In this document: positions 1 through 7,514 of the stretch, piece by piece
Numbering within the stretch: the stretch's first letter is position 1
Layout of the letters: each line of letters begins with the position of its first letter
Program-made: the position numbers and the translations under genes
Notes under the pieces: model-generated
The model's database searches: none
What the model was told of the DNA's origin: nothing
The model's input: only the letters and a program-made list of their open reading frames with translations
NCBI GenBank assembly: GCA_001310375.1
Contig: BAXC01000031.1
Span: forward strand, 1-43,166
Origin: Bacillus sp. JCM 19041
GTDB taxonomy: Bacteria > Bacillota > Bacilli > Bacillales > Bacillaceae_D
DNA length: 43,166 nt
Direction of reading: 5' to 3'

Positions 1-84
1 TCCGTTTTAATAGCCTATTCGACGAAATTAGTGTTAAGTCGTAGCGGAATTCCAGAAGCTGCTAAACGCGCTAGTACTTTATGA
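1..84 (+). CDS. C-terminal end of an unidentified plus-strand gene (partial)
   Basis: An open frame enters the window at base 1 and ends at a TGA at 82-84, giving 27 residues that finish in KLVLSRSGIPEAAKRASTL. It is followed at 111-147 by a strong hairpin able to terminate in both directions, as expected for a gene converging on rpmA. The fragment is too short to assign a family. In B. subtilis the position after rpmA is held by spo0B on the same strand as rpmA, and no spo0B start is visible here. The frame could be open by chance. Confidence 0.4.
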   Translation, partial: SVLIAYSTKLVLSRSGIPEAAKRASTL

Positions 85-110
85 TCATTTTTCAGATAAG
101 TAATTTCGAC

Positions 111-147
111 AAAAAAAACCTTATTGCATAATGCAATAAGGTTTTTT
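111..147. terminator. Bidirectional intrinsic terminator after rpmA
   Basis: A 13-bp perfect inverted repeat (AACCTTATTGCAT and its complement) is flanked by a run of eight A on the left and six T on the right, so it can act as a Rho-independent terminator on both strands. It ends the rplU-ysxB-rpmA operon on the minus strand and probably the converging plus-strand gene. Confidence 0.9.
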
Positions 148-149
148 AC

Positions 150-426
150 TTATGCTGGATATACGCTCACTTGTTTACGATCGCGTCCAACACGCTCGTA
201 TTTCACAACGCCGTCAACTTTAGCGAACAACGTATCGTCGCCGCCTTTGCCAACATTTGTACCAGGGTAAACGCGTGTACCGCGTTGACGTACTAGAATT
301 GATCCGCCTGTTACAGCTTGACCGTCTGAACGTTTAGCACCAAGACGTTTAGAACGTGAATCACGTCCGTTCTTTGTACTACCTACCCCTTTTTCGATGC
401 GAAAATTGAAGGTCCATTCTCAACAT
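150..426 (-). CDS. rpmA: 50S ribosomal protein L27 (frame broken twice)
   Basis: L27 of the large ribosomal subunit; its N-terminus lies near the peptidyl-transferase centre. The C-terminal part reads without a break from the GSTKNGRDS region to QVSVYPA and stop. The start ATG at 426 follows a strong Shine-Dalgarno (AGGAGGTGA) that overlaps the ysxB stop. Near the N-terminus the frame is lost twice: once in a run of four (402-405 on the plus strand, expected five) and once in a four-base C run (386-389, expected five). Restoring one base at each gives [20 protein letters not shown], the normal Firmicutes L27 start of about 92 residues in total. The LQFFA motif is the known cleavage site of the Prp protease encoded next door. 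As the gene is essential, I take both breaks as sequencing errors. Confidence 0.9.
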
Positions 427-431
427 GAAAG

Positions 432-769
432 TCACCTCCTGTCTATTTCAACAGTAATAAATGAACGATATGTCTCTTCCATTGATAAAAGCGATAATTC
501 TAGCCCCTTCATCAATAGTTGGACATCTTCGTATGTGCGCGGGCTAAGCCGTCTGGGACAGCACACTCTAGGTAACCGCCCTCACCTGCTGTATCAACCA
601 CGATGTCAACATTGCACAACGCATGGATTGCATTTACTGTTCCAATTGAAACAGCCGATGCTCCAGCACAGACAATATCTTGACCGTGAGGACCAGCTTC
701 TGCATGGCCACTCATCGTAAAACCGATGATGTCACCATGCAAATTATGCTGTATACGTACATCAATCAT
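432..769 (-). CDS. ysxB: Ribosomal-processing cysteine protease Prp (YsxB)
   Basis: Prp removes the N-terminal extension of L27 in Firmicutes. The conserved SGHA motif places His22 and the DIVCAG motif Cys34, the catalytic pair known in the family. It lies between rplU and rpmA, as in other Bacilli, and its stop codon overlaps the rpmA ribosome binding site. The frame is lost after ARAHTK, at a two-base run at 528-529; restoring one base continues the protein as DVQLLMKGLEL and ends it in FITVEIDRR with a TGA at 432. The repaired length is 112 residues, the same as in B. subtilis. Confidence 0.92.
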
Positions 770-774
770 CGGGA

Positions 775-1083
775 TTAACCGTTAATTTTGCCGATTACAA
801 CTTTAGTATAAGGTTGACGATGACCTTGCTTACGACGATAGTTCTTTTTCGCTTTCATTTTGTATACGATAATTTTCTTGTTACGGCCATGTTTTTCAAC
901 TGTACCTGTAACAGATGCACCGTCCACAAATGGAGCGCCAACTTTTGCTGAGTCTCCACCTACGAAAAGGACTTTGTCAAAGCTCACTTCTGCGCCAGCC
1001 TCTGCGTCTAATTTCTCAACGTAGATTTCTTGACCTTCTACTACTTTGATTTGTTTTCCACCAGTTTCAATAATTGCGTACAT
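775..1083 (-). CDS. rplU: 50S ribosomal protein L21
   Basis: Complete 102-residue L21, the same length as in B. subtilis, beginning [11 protein letters not shown] and ending [12 protein letters not shown]. It binds 23S rRNA in the large subunit. It is the first gene of the rplU-ysxB-rpmA operon and is preceded by GAGGAGGTG as ribosome binding site. Five bases separate it from ysxB. Its own promoter overlaps the end of the upstream rng gene, and a leader of about 110 bases separates promoter and start codon. Confidence 0.98.
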   Translation of the reverse strand: MYAIIETGGKQIKVVEGQEIYVEKLDAEAGAEVSFDKVLFVGGDSAKVGAPFVDGASVTGTVEKHGRNKKIIVYKMKAKKNYRRKQGHRQPYTKVVIGKING

Positions 1084-1193
1084 CTCTGCACCTCCTCATA
1101 ACATCAGACTCGCCATTATAGGCAGGAATCATCCATTTAACACCTAATCTGCGCGGTTGTAAGTTCATTGGGTGCGATCCAAATCACTAACAA
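1084..1193 (-). promoter_or_regulatory. 5' leader of rplU, candidate L21 autoregulatory leader
   Basis: About 110 bases lie between the predicted rplU promoter and the start codon, with no ORF and several short inverted segments. Low-GC Gram-positive bacteria are known to carry a structured L21 leader RNA (Rfam family L21_leader) at exactly this place. I identify it by position and length, not by a full structural match. Confidence 0.55.
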
Positions 1194-1198
1194 ATCTC

Positions 1199-1228
1199 AT
1201 CTTAGCATATGCAAGCTCATAGTGTCAA
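1199..1228 (-). promoter_or_regulatory. Sigma-A promoter of rplU
   Basis: On the minus strand a perfect -35 TTGACA (1223-1228) is followed after 18 bases by the -10 TAAGAT (1199-1204). The -35 box overlaps the last codons of rng, so the ribosomal operon can be transcribed separately from rng. Confidence 0.8.
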
Positions 1229-2714
1229 TCCTGTTCTGTTAAGGCTTTATAGCGATTTTTAGCTTCAACAAGTGAGCCTGAAAAAACAATCTCAAATGGA
1301 TGAATGACGGACAATGTTTTTTGTTCCAATAGATACAACGTTGCCCCAGTCCATGCCTCTAGTCTTTTTTTCTGTATTCCGTCTACACCTGTAAACAACT
1401 GGCAAATAGTTGGAGTAGCTTGGACGACAATCGCTTCACACTTAAGATCAAGAATCAGTCTCTCTAATTCGAACGCATGTGCATAATCAGACTTCATGCT
1501 ACCAGTGCCATCACATACAAGACAATCGACGGTTAAACTTTGCCGCATGGACAACCGTGTCTTTTTGCGAGTCAGCTCAAAAAGACCGAGCTGAGTAAAC
1601 CCTCTAATACTTGTACGAATTCGATCTTTTTTTAGGTTTTTTTCCATGACTAACTCAACTTGTCGCCTTGCAGCATCATCTTTCATATCAATAAAGTCAA
1701 TTACGATTATGCCACTAAAGTTACGAAGCCTGATCTGCTTGCATACTTCAACAGCTGCAAGTTTATTAACCGTTAAGGCCGTATCTGACTGTTTCGTTTT
1801 GCCCGTATACTTGCCAGAATTCACATCAATAACAACCATTGCTTCTGTCTCATCAATTACGATAAAAGCACCATTTTTAAGCCAAATCCGTCGTTTCATC
1901 GCTTTTCTTAGCGCACTATCAATTCTCTCTAACTGAAAAGAACCTCCTTGATGTGGATGAAGACGAATTTTCTTTGACCAATCACTACCCGCTAAACGCT
2001 TTATAAGCTTGTAATCATCTAAATCATCCACAATCCATTCAACCAAAGAATCGGATAGATAGCTTGTTAACATTGTTCAATCAACGATGAAGATTGATAC
2101 ATCAAAAAAGGAGCCTTTCCTTGTTTATGCTGTGTATGTGTCTCCCGCCAAAGAGAACGCAAGAATTTCAGTTCTTCTTCGATATCCTCAACCTTTGATT
2201 CCACGGCCTGCGTTCTTATAATTAAGCCTTCCTCCGCTTCTAAACTTCTAGAAAACAACTCACTTAAATGCGTTCTTTTTTCTTCTGACTCGATCCGTCG
2301 TGAAACTGCAATATACCCTGCTTCAGGCATATAAACAATTTGTCTTCCAGGAAGTGCCACAACACCGGTCAGACGCGGTCCTTTTGTTCCTACCCCTTCT
2401 TTTGTAACTTGGACAGCAATTTCCATTCCGGAAGATATATAGCTAGAGATATTTTTGTTTTCCTTATTACTTGCTTGATCTAAATGGTATGAAAGCAATT
2501 CATCACGATGGAGAAACCCATTTTTTTCAAGCCCAATATCAACAAATGCCGCTTGCATCCCTGGAAGGACTTTATCCACCTTCCCCTTAAAGACACTACC
2601 TACAAGCTGCGGCAACTCATCGCTTTCTAAAAACCATTCGACCACTTCCCGATCTTCTAATAGTACCGCTTCTCTCTTGTTAATGCCTTTAGTCATCATA
2701 ATTGTCTGCTTCAT
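1225..2714 (-). CDS. rng: Ribonuclease E/G family endoribonuclease (one frame break)
   Basis: Single-strand-specific endoribonuclease acting in RNA decay and processing. The N-terminal S1 RNA-binding segment is visible (VFKGKVDKVLPGMQAAFVDI, about residues 40-60). The catalytic region has the two metal-binding aspartates in VIDETEAMVVIDVNSGKYT and IVIDFIDM, and a C-x2-C zinc-link motif in DCLVCDGTG. The frame breaks at 2073-2074; adding one A joins the 215-residue N-terminal and 282-residue C-terminal parts into about 496 residues, close to E. coli RNase G (489). B. subtilis lacks this enzyme, but several alkaliphilic Bacilli have it beside rplU. It lies 60 bases after spoIVFB. Confidence 0.92.
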
Positions 2715-2774
2715 TTAACCGTACTCCTTTTTTGATCCCTTTCATTGTACGCGAAGCAACTAGCAGAAACAATC

Positions 2775-3603
2775 TTAAAGCGGCGTTGTAAAAACAGTTT
2801 GAATTGGCTTGTGCAGTCTTCCTTGAAAATACGCATCTAGAACCATTTTTTCGTCGACTGAAACAGTCTCTGGTTTTTCTTTTAATTTAAATGTATGACG
2901 GTTGTTTCTAGTTAGTTGCTCAACCGCATCACGCACTAACGCATTTTGCTTTATCTCGATCACCTTTGTTGACCGGACTAAATCGTCATGCTGTTTGGCC
3001 ATCAAAAACCTCATAAAGCGGTAGTTCCTTTGCTTTACTTCCAAATAATTTGCAGTAAGTAGGAACAGTAAAATGACCATTATGTTTAGATGAAAGGGGA
3101 AAAAACATAATCCAATCAGTCCTGAAAATAAGCAAGTAAACGATGTAATCAACGTAATTCTTAAGGCTTTTTTATATGGGTACAAGCTTAACCAAAGGAG
3201 CTGTAACAAACGACCTCCATCTAATGGATAGATTGGTAGTAAGTTAAACAACAGAATAGCCACGTTATGGCTTATAAATAATTGATGGTCAGAATAGGAC
3301 CAAAAAGATTGTCCAACAAGTATAAAGGATAAAGCCATCATCCAGGCATGTTGCAATGGTCCAGACAAGACGATAATCACTTCTTCCATTATCGTCCTCA
3401 ACCTTTTGCTTCAATCTCCGCAGCCCCTCCAAACGGTAGCAGCTCAATTTTCTTAATTTGCCATCCGAAATAACTCGCTGCAGCAGCATGACCCATTTCA
3501 TGGACAAATACAACTGCTAATATCATTAACACCTCTTTAAAACGCCTGTTGCAACTCCTGCAGCGATAATAATCCAAAATAATGGATGAATCCGCACTTT
3601 CAT
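2775..3603 (-). CDS. spoIVFB: Stage IV sporulation protein FB, intramembrane metalloprotease (two frame breaks)
   Basis: M50-family membrane protease that processes pro-sigma-K in the mother cell after engulfment. The zinc motif VHEMGHA, the LLPFGG segment and the LSGPLQHAWM and PIYPLDGGRLL motifs (the last carrying the third metal ligand) are all present in order. Frames are lost in the AAAA run at 3539-3542 and at 3400-3401; one extra base at each joins MKVRIHPLFWIIIAAGVATG to the HEMGHA segment and on to the C-terminus, about 276 residues (B. subtilis 288). ATG at 3603 is the conservative start. An in-frame TTG 15 bases upstream, overlapping the spoIVFA stop, would add LISAL and fits the longer B. 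subtilis N-terminus. Confidence 0.93.
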
Positions 3604-3610
3604 GAGCGCA

Positions 3611-4342
3611 CTAATCAAATTTAATCACTTCACTTGGATTGATGTAATTCCCTCCTTGCTTTATGGCAAAATAAAATAGCCCTGATTGCTCATTATCTGG
3701 TTCCGTTACCGTCCCCAGTGCAGATCCACTTTTAACAATGTCATATGGCTGAACCATTACTTCATTTAGCATTCCATAAATCGAAGTTGTTCCATCTGGA
3801 TGTTGTAATTCAACCATGTTACCAAGGTCGGATTGGTCCTCGGCAGTAATGCGTAGCACATGTCCACCTTTGACAGCCTTGACCTCCTCTCCAGCTCCTG
3901 TTTCAAGTAATATTCCTTCTCCATCCTCTTCGAAGCTTTCTCGAATCGTCCCTGAAGCTGGCACAGCATAATCTAAATACTCTGTTTCTGGTTCAGTAGC
4001 ACGTTGGTCAGGCAAGAGCTTGAGCGGTGAACCGAAATTCCTTTCGAAATAATCAGATACAGCCGCAAACTGGAAATGATCTTCAAATGCTCCTTTCACT
4101 ACCGCCTGCGCCGGCTCGACTCTTCCATCGTTTGACTGATAAACAATTCCAATCGCAAAAAACAAGCAAGCTGATATAACCATTTGCATTAAAAATCGAT
4201 TTAAACCACTTGTTTTTTCAGACAACGTTACTAACTCTTTTTTCTCCACCTTTAACGATTTATGGAGATTTTTCTTTTGTTTAGGCTCTATATGCCGCCT
4301 TGCTTCCAACTGCCGTTTAATCCGTTTACGAGTATCCATCAT
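3611..4342 (-). CDS. spoIVFA: Stage IV sporulation protein FA
   Basis: Membrane-anchored regulator that holds SpoIVFB and BofA in the outer forespore membrane and is cut by SpoIVB to release pro-sigma-K processing. Intact at 243 residues: a basic N-terminus, one membrane segment (about residues 50-67, FLMQMVISACLFFAIGIVY), and a C-terminal degenerate M23-peptidase-like domain (about 125-240). That domain has YGML where active enzymes carry Y-x-H-L, so it is probably not catalytic. The start has a GGGAGAGG ribosome binding site. It is directly followed by spoIVFB, with which it forms an operon. Confidence 0.93.
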   Translation of the reverse strand: MMDTRKRIKRQLEARRHIEPKQKKNLHKSLKVEKKELVTLSEKTSGLNRFLMQMVISACLFFAIGIVYQSNDGRVEPAQAVVKGAFEDHFQFAAVSDYFERNFGSPLKLLPDQRATEPETEYLDYAVPASGTIRESFEEDGEGILLETGAGEEVKAVKGGHVLRITAEDQSDLGNMVELQHPDGTTSIYGMLNEVMVQPYDIVKSGSALGTVTEPDNEQSGLFYFAIKQGGNYINPSEVIKFD

Positions 4343-4415
4343 AAACCTCTCCCTTATCTATTGGTTAACTCTTACGACTGGCTAAAACGTTTTTTTACTT
4401 ATTACATCGTATGAC

Positions 4416-4444
4416 TTGTCCTCGCAGTGTATTCAGGTTAATAA
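4416..4444 (+). promoter_or_regulatory. Predicted promoter of the aldo-keto reductase gene
   Basis: TTGTCC (4416-4421), a 17-base spacer and TAATAA (4439-4444) lie about 40 bases upstream of the start codon in the region shared with the divergent spoIVFA. No other candidate of similar quality is seen here. Confidence 0.5.
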
Positions 4445-4482
4445 TAAGTTAAATCGGGAAGAGACCTAGAAGGAGTGATAGA

Positions 4483-5399
4483 ATGAAGAAACGCCAGATA
4501 GGAAAATCAGATATCTATGTCAGTGAACTTGGGCTTGGCGCCATGTCATTTGGGACTGACCAAAAGCAAATCAATCACATTATCGATGAAGCAATAGATT
4601 TAGGGGTTAATTATGTGGATACCGCTGATTTATATGATTTTGGAGAAAATGAACAAAGACTCGGTGAGGCAATAAAAGGCAAACGGAACCAATTCATTAT
4701 CGCTTCAAAAGCTGGCAATCGCTTCACAAAAGGGAAAAACGAATGGGAATGGGACCCATCAAAAAAGTATATAAAAGAAGCAATTAAAGGAAGTCTTAGT
4801 AGATTACAGCTAGACTACCTGGACTTGTATCAACTCCACGGCGGAACAATCGAAGACCCAATCGATGAAACAATTGAAGCGTTTGAAGAATTAAAAAAAG
4901 AGGGCTCATACGCGAGTATGGAATTTCTTCTATTCGGCCAAACGTAATTCGCAAGTATGTTGAGCAGTCATCAATTGTTTCTGTCATGATGCAATATAGC
5001 ATTCTTGATCGCCGGCCTGAAGAATATTTTCAGTTCTTGAGTGAACACAATATAAGCGTTGTAACACGAGGATCGATCGCTAAAGGGATTTTAAGCCAAC
5101 GCTCACTGCAATCGCTGTCTTCTGCAAAAGATGGGTACTTGACGTATACGGTCCGTGAAATTGAGCAGTTACGTGACGTCTTATTACAGACATATGTAAA
5201 AGAATATTCATTAACTAAAATCGCACTTGATTATTGTTTATTCCACACTCCAGTTGCATCAGTTGTAGCAGGAGCAAGCAGTATTGAACAATTAAGACAA
5301 AATGCCAAAGCAGTAACAGCCCCGCCAATAACGGAAGATGCGTTAAAAAACGTTGCGAGGATCGCAAAGCAAACCTATTATGAACAACACCGTACTTAA
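4483..5399 (+). CDS. yqkF: Aldo-keto reductase, YqkF-like (one frame break)
   Basis: NADPH-dependent oxidoreductase with the aldo-keto reductase barrel. The catalytic tetrad is visible: Asp and Tyr in YVDTADLYDFGENE, Lys in IIASKAGNR and His in LYQLHGGT. The close match in motifs and length to B. subtilis YqkF supports the name; the natural substrate is unknown. The start follows AGAAGGAGTGATAG. The frame is lost in GGG at 4902-4904; one more G restores LIREYGISSIRPNVIRKYVE and gives 305 residues. It is a single plus-strand gene between divergent spoIVFA and convergent bioY, with a shared terminator. Confidence 0.9.
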
Positions 5400-5405
5400 A
5401 CAAAT

Positions 5406-5441
5406 AGGCGCTAAAACCTCTTTTGTGGTTTAGCGCCTGTT
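5406..5441. terminator. Bidirectional terminator between yqkF and bioY
   Basis: AGGCGCTAAAACC pairs with GGTTTAGCGCCT across an 8-base loop with one bulged base. It sits between two converging genes, a few bases after each stop codon. Confidence 0.85.
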
Positions 5442-5446
5442 TATTA

Positions 5447-6009
5447 TTAAAGTGTTTTCATTTTAGTGGTAGAACCACTATTTGCATATAACGCTTGACG
5501 AACTCGGACTGCAACTAACCCAGCCACGATGGCTTTTACACTATCTCCTGGAATAAAAACAAGATTTAGTTTCATAGCCTCACTAAATGTTAACGCTGTA
5601 GTCAGTGATAAATAGCCAGCTCCACAAACATAAAGCAAACAAATTCCAGCGCCTATATTGACTAAGATTAGTTTCCAAGCAGTTAAACGTTTAGAATAAC
5701 CAACAAATAATCCGATAATAAAAGCAACTAAGATCCAGCCAAAAACAAACCCGCCTGTCGGACCTAAGAGGACACCAATACCACCTCTTCCACCAGACAA
5801 AAGCGGCACAGAGCAAGCGAGTAAAATGACAAACAAGATCATCGATAATGCGCCTCGTTTTGCCCCAAGTATAGATCCCGCTAACATTGGAGCAATTGAT
5901 TGAATTGTTATTGGTATAGGGGTGATAGGAATAGCGATTGGCGGTACAGCCCTAATACTGCCGTAATCGCAGTCATCATTGCAATCATGCTTAGGTGTCT
6001 AATTGACAT
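5447..6009 (-). CDS. bioY: Biotin transporter BioY (one frame break)
   Basis: Substrate-binding membrane subunit (S component) for biotin, working alone or with a shared ECF transporter module. About six hydrophobic segments, with the family motifs VLLGPTGGFVFGW and KLNLVFIPGDSVKA. The frame is lost near the N-terminus in CCC at 5950-5952; adding one base joins MSIRHLSMIAMMTAITAVLG to PPIAIPITPIPITIQSIAPM and gives 187 residues, the usual length. Upstream lie a sigma-A promoter and an inverted repeat of BirA-operator type, so biotin repression is likely. No ECF ATPase genes are in the window. Confidence 0.92.
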
Positions 6010-6035
6010 GTCTATGAACCCTTTCTCTTTTTTTT

Positions 6036-6064
6036 ACTATACGAAGGACTTGGATATATGTCAA
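6036..6064 (-). promoter_or_regulatory. Sigma-A promoter of bioY
   Basis: On the minus strand the -35 TTGACA (6059-6064) and the -10 TATAGT (6036-6041) are separated by exactly 17 bases. The -35 box lies inside the left arm of the BirA-like operator, so repressor binding would block polymerase. Confidence 0.8.
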
Positions 6065-6090
6065 CCTTTTTATTAAATAGGTTGACATAT
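6056..6090. promoter_or_regulatory. BirA-type biotin operator
   Basis: A perfect 11-bp inverted repeat, ATATGTCAACC, 13 bases, GGTTGACATAT. The known Bacilli BirA box has arms of the form TGTTAACC and GGTTAACA with a 15-16 base spacer. The arms here differ by one base each, and the T run in the spacer may have lost bases like other runs in this sequence. The site overlaps the bioY promoter. Confidence 0.75.
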
Positions 6091-6101
6091 AACTTGAGAA
6101 C

Positions 6102-6131
6102 TTGACTTTGTTAAAACGTGTCGCTTATGAT
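6102..6131 (+). promoter_or_regulatory. Predicted promoter of the moaC-like gene
   Basis: TTGACT (6102-6107), an 18-base spacer and TATGAT (6126-6131) stand about 40 bases upstream of the chosen start. The BirA-like operator lies just upstream of the -35, within reach of both divergent promoters. Confidence 0.55.
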
Positions 6132-6169
6132 TAAAATAGTTGATTGTTAACGGGGAAAAGAGGGGTAAT

Positions 6170-6616
6170 ATGAGGCGGAAGCATGGTAGTGCTGAGATAG
6201 GAATGGCAGATATTTCTGGCATGAACGCAGTATGGCAGCAGGCAATCGCAAAATCAAGCGTTCAAGTAAACCGTGAGCTCTATGAAAGCCTGCAACGCGG
6301 CCCTCTATATGACAGCAACGTTTTAGAAAATGCTCGATTCGCCGGAACTTTAGCAGCTAAAAATACGGCGTCCATCTTGCCATATTGCCATACGAAGCAC
6401 TTAACGCTTATTCATATTTATTTTGAGTGGAAAGTTGGCTCGGGTGTATGGGAATTATCCATTCAAGCTGAAATTAAAGCAAAGCATCCAAGCCCAGTGG
6501 ACACGGAAGCGATGTTGGCTGCTTCAGTAGCAGCACTGTCGATTTATGATTCTAGTAAAACGATATCGAAAAGCATTGTTCTTGGTCCTACTTATCTTTC
6601 CAGAAAAGGTACATAA
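6170..6616 (+). CDS. Divergent MoaC-family protein (cyclic pyranopterin monophosphate synthase-like)
   Basis: MoaC converts the MoaA product to cyclic pyranopterin monophosphate in molybdenum cofactor synthesis. The family fold is clear: MADISG near the N-terminus, AGTLAAKNTASILPYCHTKHL (catalytic His), MLAASVAALSIYDSSK (the Asp and Lys of the active site). Against E. coli MoaC, the motif carrying Lys51 (HKGDVF) aligns with YDSNVL, so that lysine is missing; EME becomes DTE and the C-terminal GGKSG tail is gone. The start at 6170 follows GAGGGG; an ATG at 6140 has no such site. 148 residues, unbroken. No other moa or moe gene is nearby, so the role may differ from canonical MoaC. Confidence 0.8.
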   Translation: MRRKHGSAEIGMADISGMNAVWQQAIAKSSVQVNRELYESLQRGPLYDSNVLENARFAGTLAAKNTASILPYCHTKHLTLIHIYFEWKVGSGVWELSIQAEIKAKHPSPVDTEAMLAASVAALSIYDSSKTISKSIVLGPTYLSRKGT

Positions 6617-6617
6617 C

Positions 6618-6664
6618 GAGAAGAAAGCAGAGCGCGTTGTTTACGCGTTCTGCTTTCTTCTATT
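6618..6664. terminator. Terminator between the moaC-like gene and minD
   Basis: GAAGAAAGCAGA-GCGCG and CGCGTTCTGCTTTCTTC form a stem of about 17 bp with a short loop between two converging genes. The T tract after it is interrupted, so efficiency is uncertain. Confidence 0.7.
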
Positions 6665-6688
6665 TCCTATGAACCAAAACAAGACAAA

Positions 6689-7489
6689 TTAACGTACACC
6701 AAACAAACGCTTGATTTTCGATAATACCGTATCTGATTCTTCAATCGCCATAAGCGGGATCGTTTCCCCTAGAATACGTCTTGCAATATTCCGGTAAGCG
6801 ATAGACGCTTTGCTTGTTGTATGTAAAGCAATTGGCTCTCCTTTATTCGACTGCTTAATAACTTGGTCATCATCTAAAACAATACCTAATAGATCAATAG
6901 CAAGAACAGATGTGATCTCATCAACATCAAGCATTTCGCCATTCTTCACTAAATGAGTTCGGATACGATTAACCACTAAACGCGGACGTTCAATGTCCTC
7001 CTGCTCTAGCAAACCAATGATGCGATCAGCATCACGCACAGCAGACACTTCAGGTGTAGTTACCACTATGGCTTTATCTGCACCAGCCACAGCATTTCTA
7101 AATCCATGTTCAATGCCTGCTGGACAATCAATTATCACATAGTCGTAGTCTTCCTTGAGCTCCTCAACTAATGTTTTCATTTGCTTCGGCAAAACGGCCG
7201 TTTTATCTTTTGTTTGTGCCGCAGGCAACAAGTATAAATAATCAAACCGTTTATCTTTAATTAGGGCTTGTTGCAACTTGCAACGCCCCTCAACAACGTC
7301 AACTAAATCATAAATAATCCGGTTCTCCAGTCCCATGACAACATCGAGATTCCGCAGGCCAATGTCTGCGTCGATTAAGCATACTTTCTTGCCTTCAAGA
7401 GCAAGTGAAGTTCCAATATTTGCTGATGTAGTCGTTTTTCCTACACCGCCCTTGCCGCTCGTTATCACGATTGCTTCGCCCACGCTCAT
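6689..7489 (-). CDS. minD: Septum site-determining ATPase MinD
   Basis: Membrane-associated ATPase that places MinC to block division at the poles. Intact at 266 residues (B. subtilis 268). The deviant Walker A GKGGVGKTT is at residues 12-20, VCLIDADIGLRN follows, and the ATPase Asp is in VIIDCPAG. The C-terminus ends in the amphipathic helix KIKRLFGVR that binds the membrane. It is the last gene of mreBCD-minCD, 25 bases after minC, and is followed by a terminator. Confidence 0.97.
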   Translation of the reverse strand: MSVGEAIVITSGKGGVGKTTTSANIGTSLALEGKKVCLIDADIGLRNLDVVMGLENRIIYDLVDVVEGRCKLQQALIKDKRFDYLYLLPAAQTKDKTAVLPKQMKTLVEELKEDYDYVIIDCPAGIEHGFRNAVAGADKAIVVTTPEVSAVRDADRIIGLLEQEDIERPRLVVNRIRTHLVKNGEMLDVDEITSVLAIDLLGIVLDDDQVIKQSNKGEPIALHTTSKASIAYRNIARRILGETIPLMAIEESDTVLSKIKRLFGVR

Positions 7490-7514
7490 TTCCCCCTTCT
7501 ATCTTCCATCCAAT

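Noticed and set aside
397..720. 107-codon plus-strand frame opposite rpmA and ysxB
   Set aside because: It is a shadow of ysxB; the minus-strand frame carries family motifs and a ribosome binding site.
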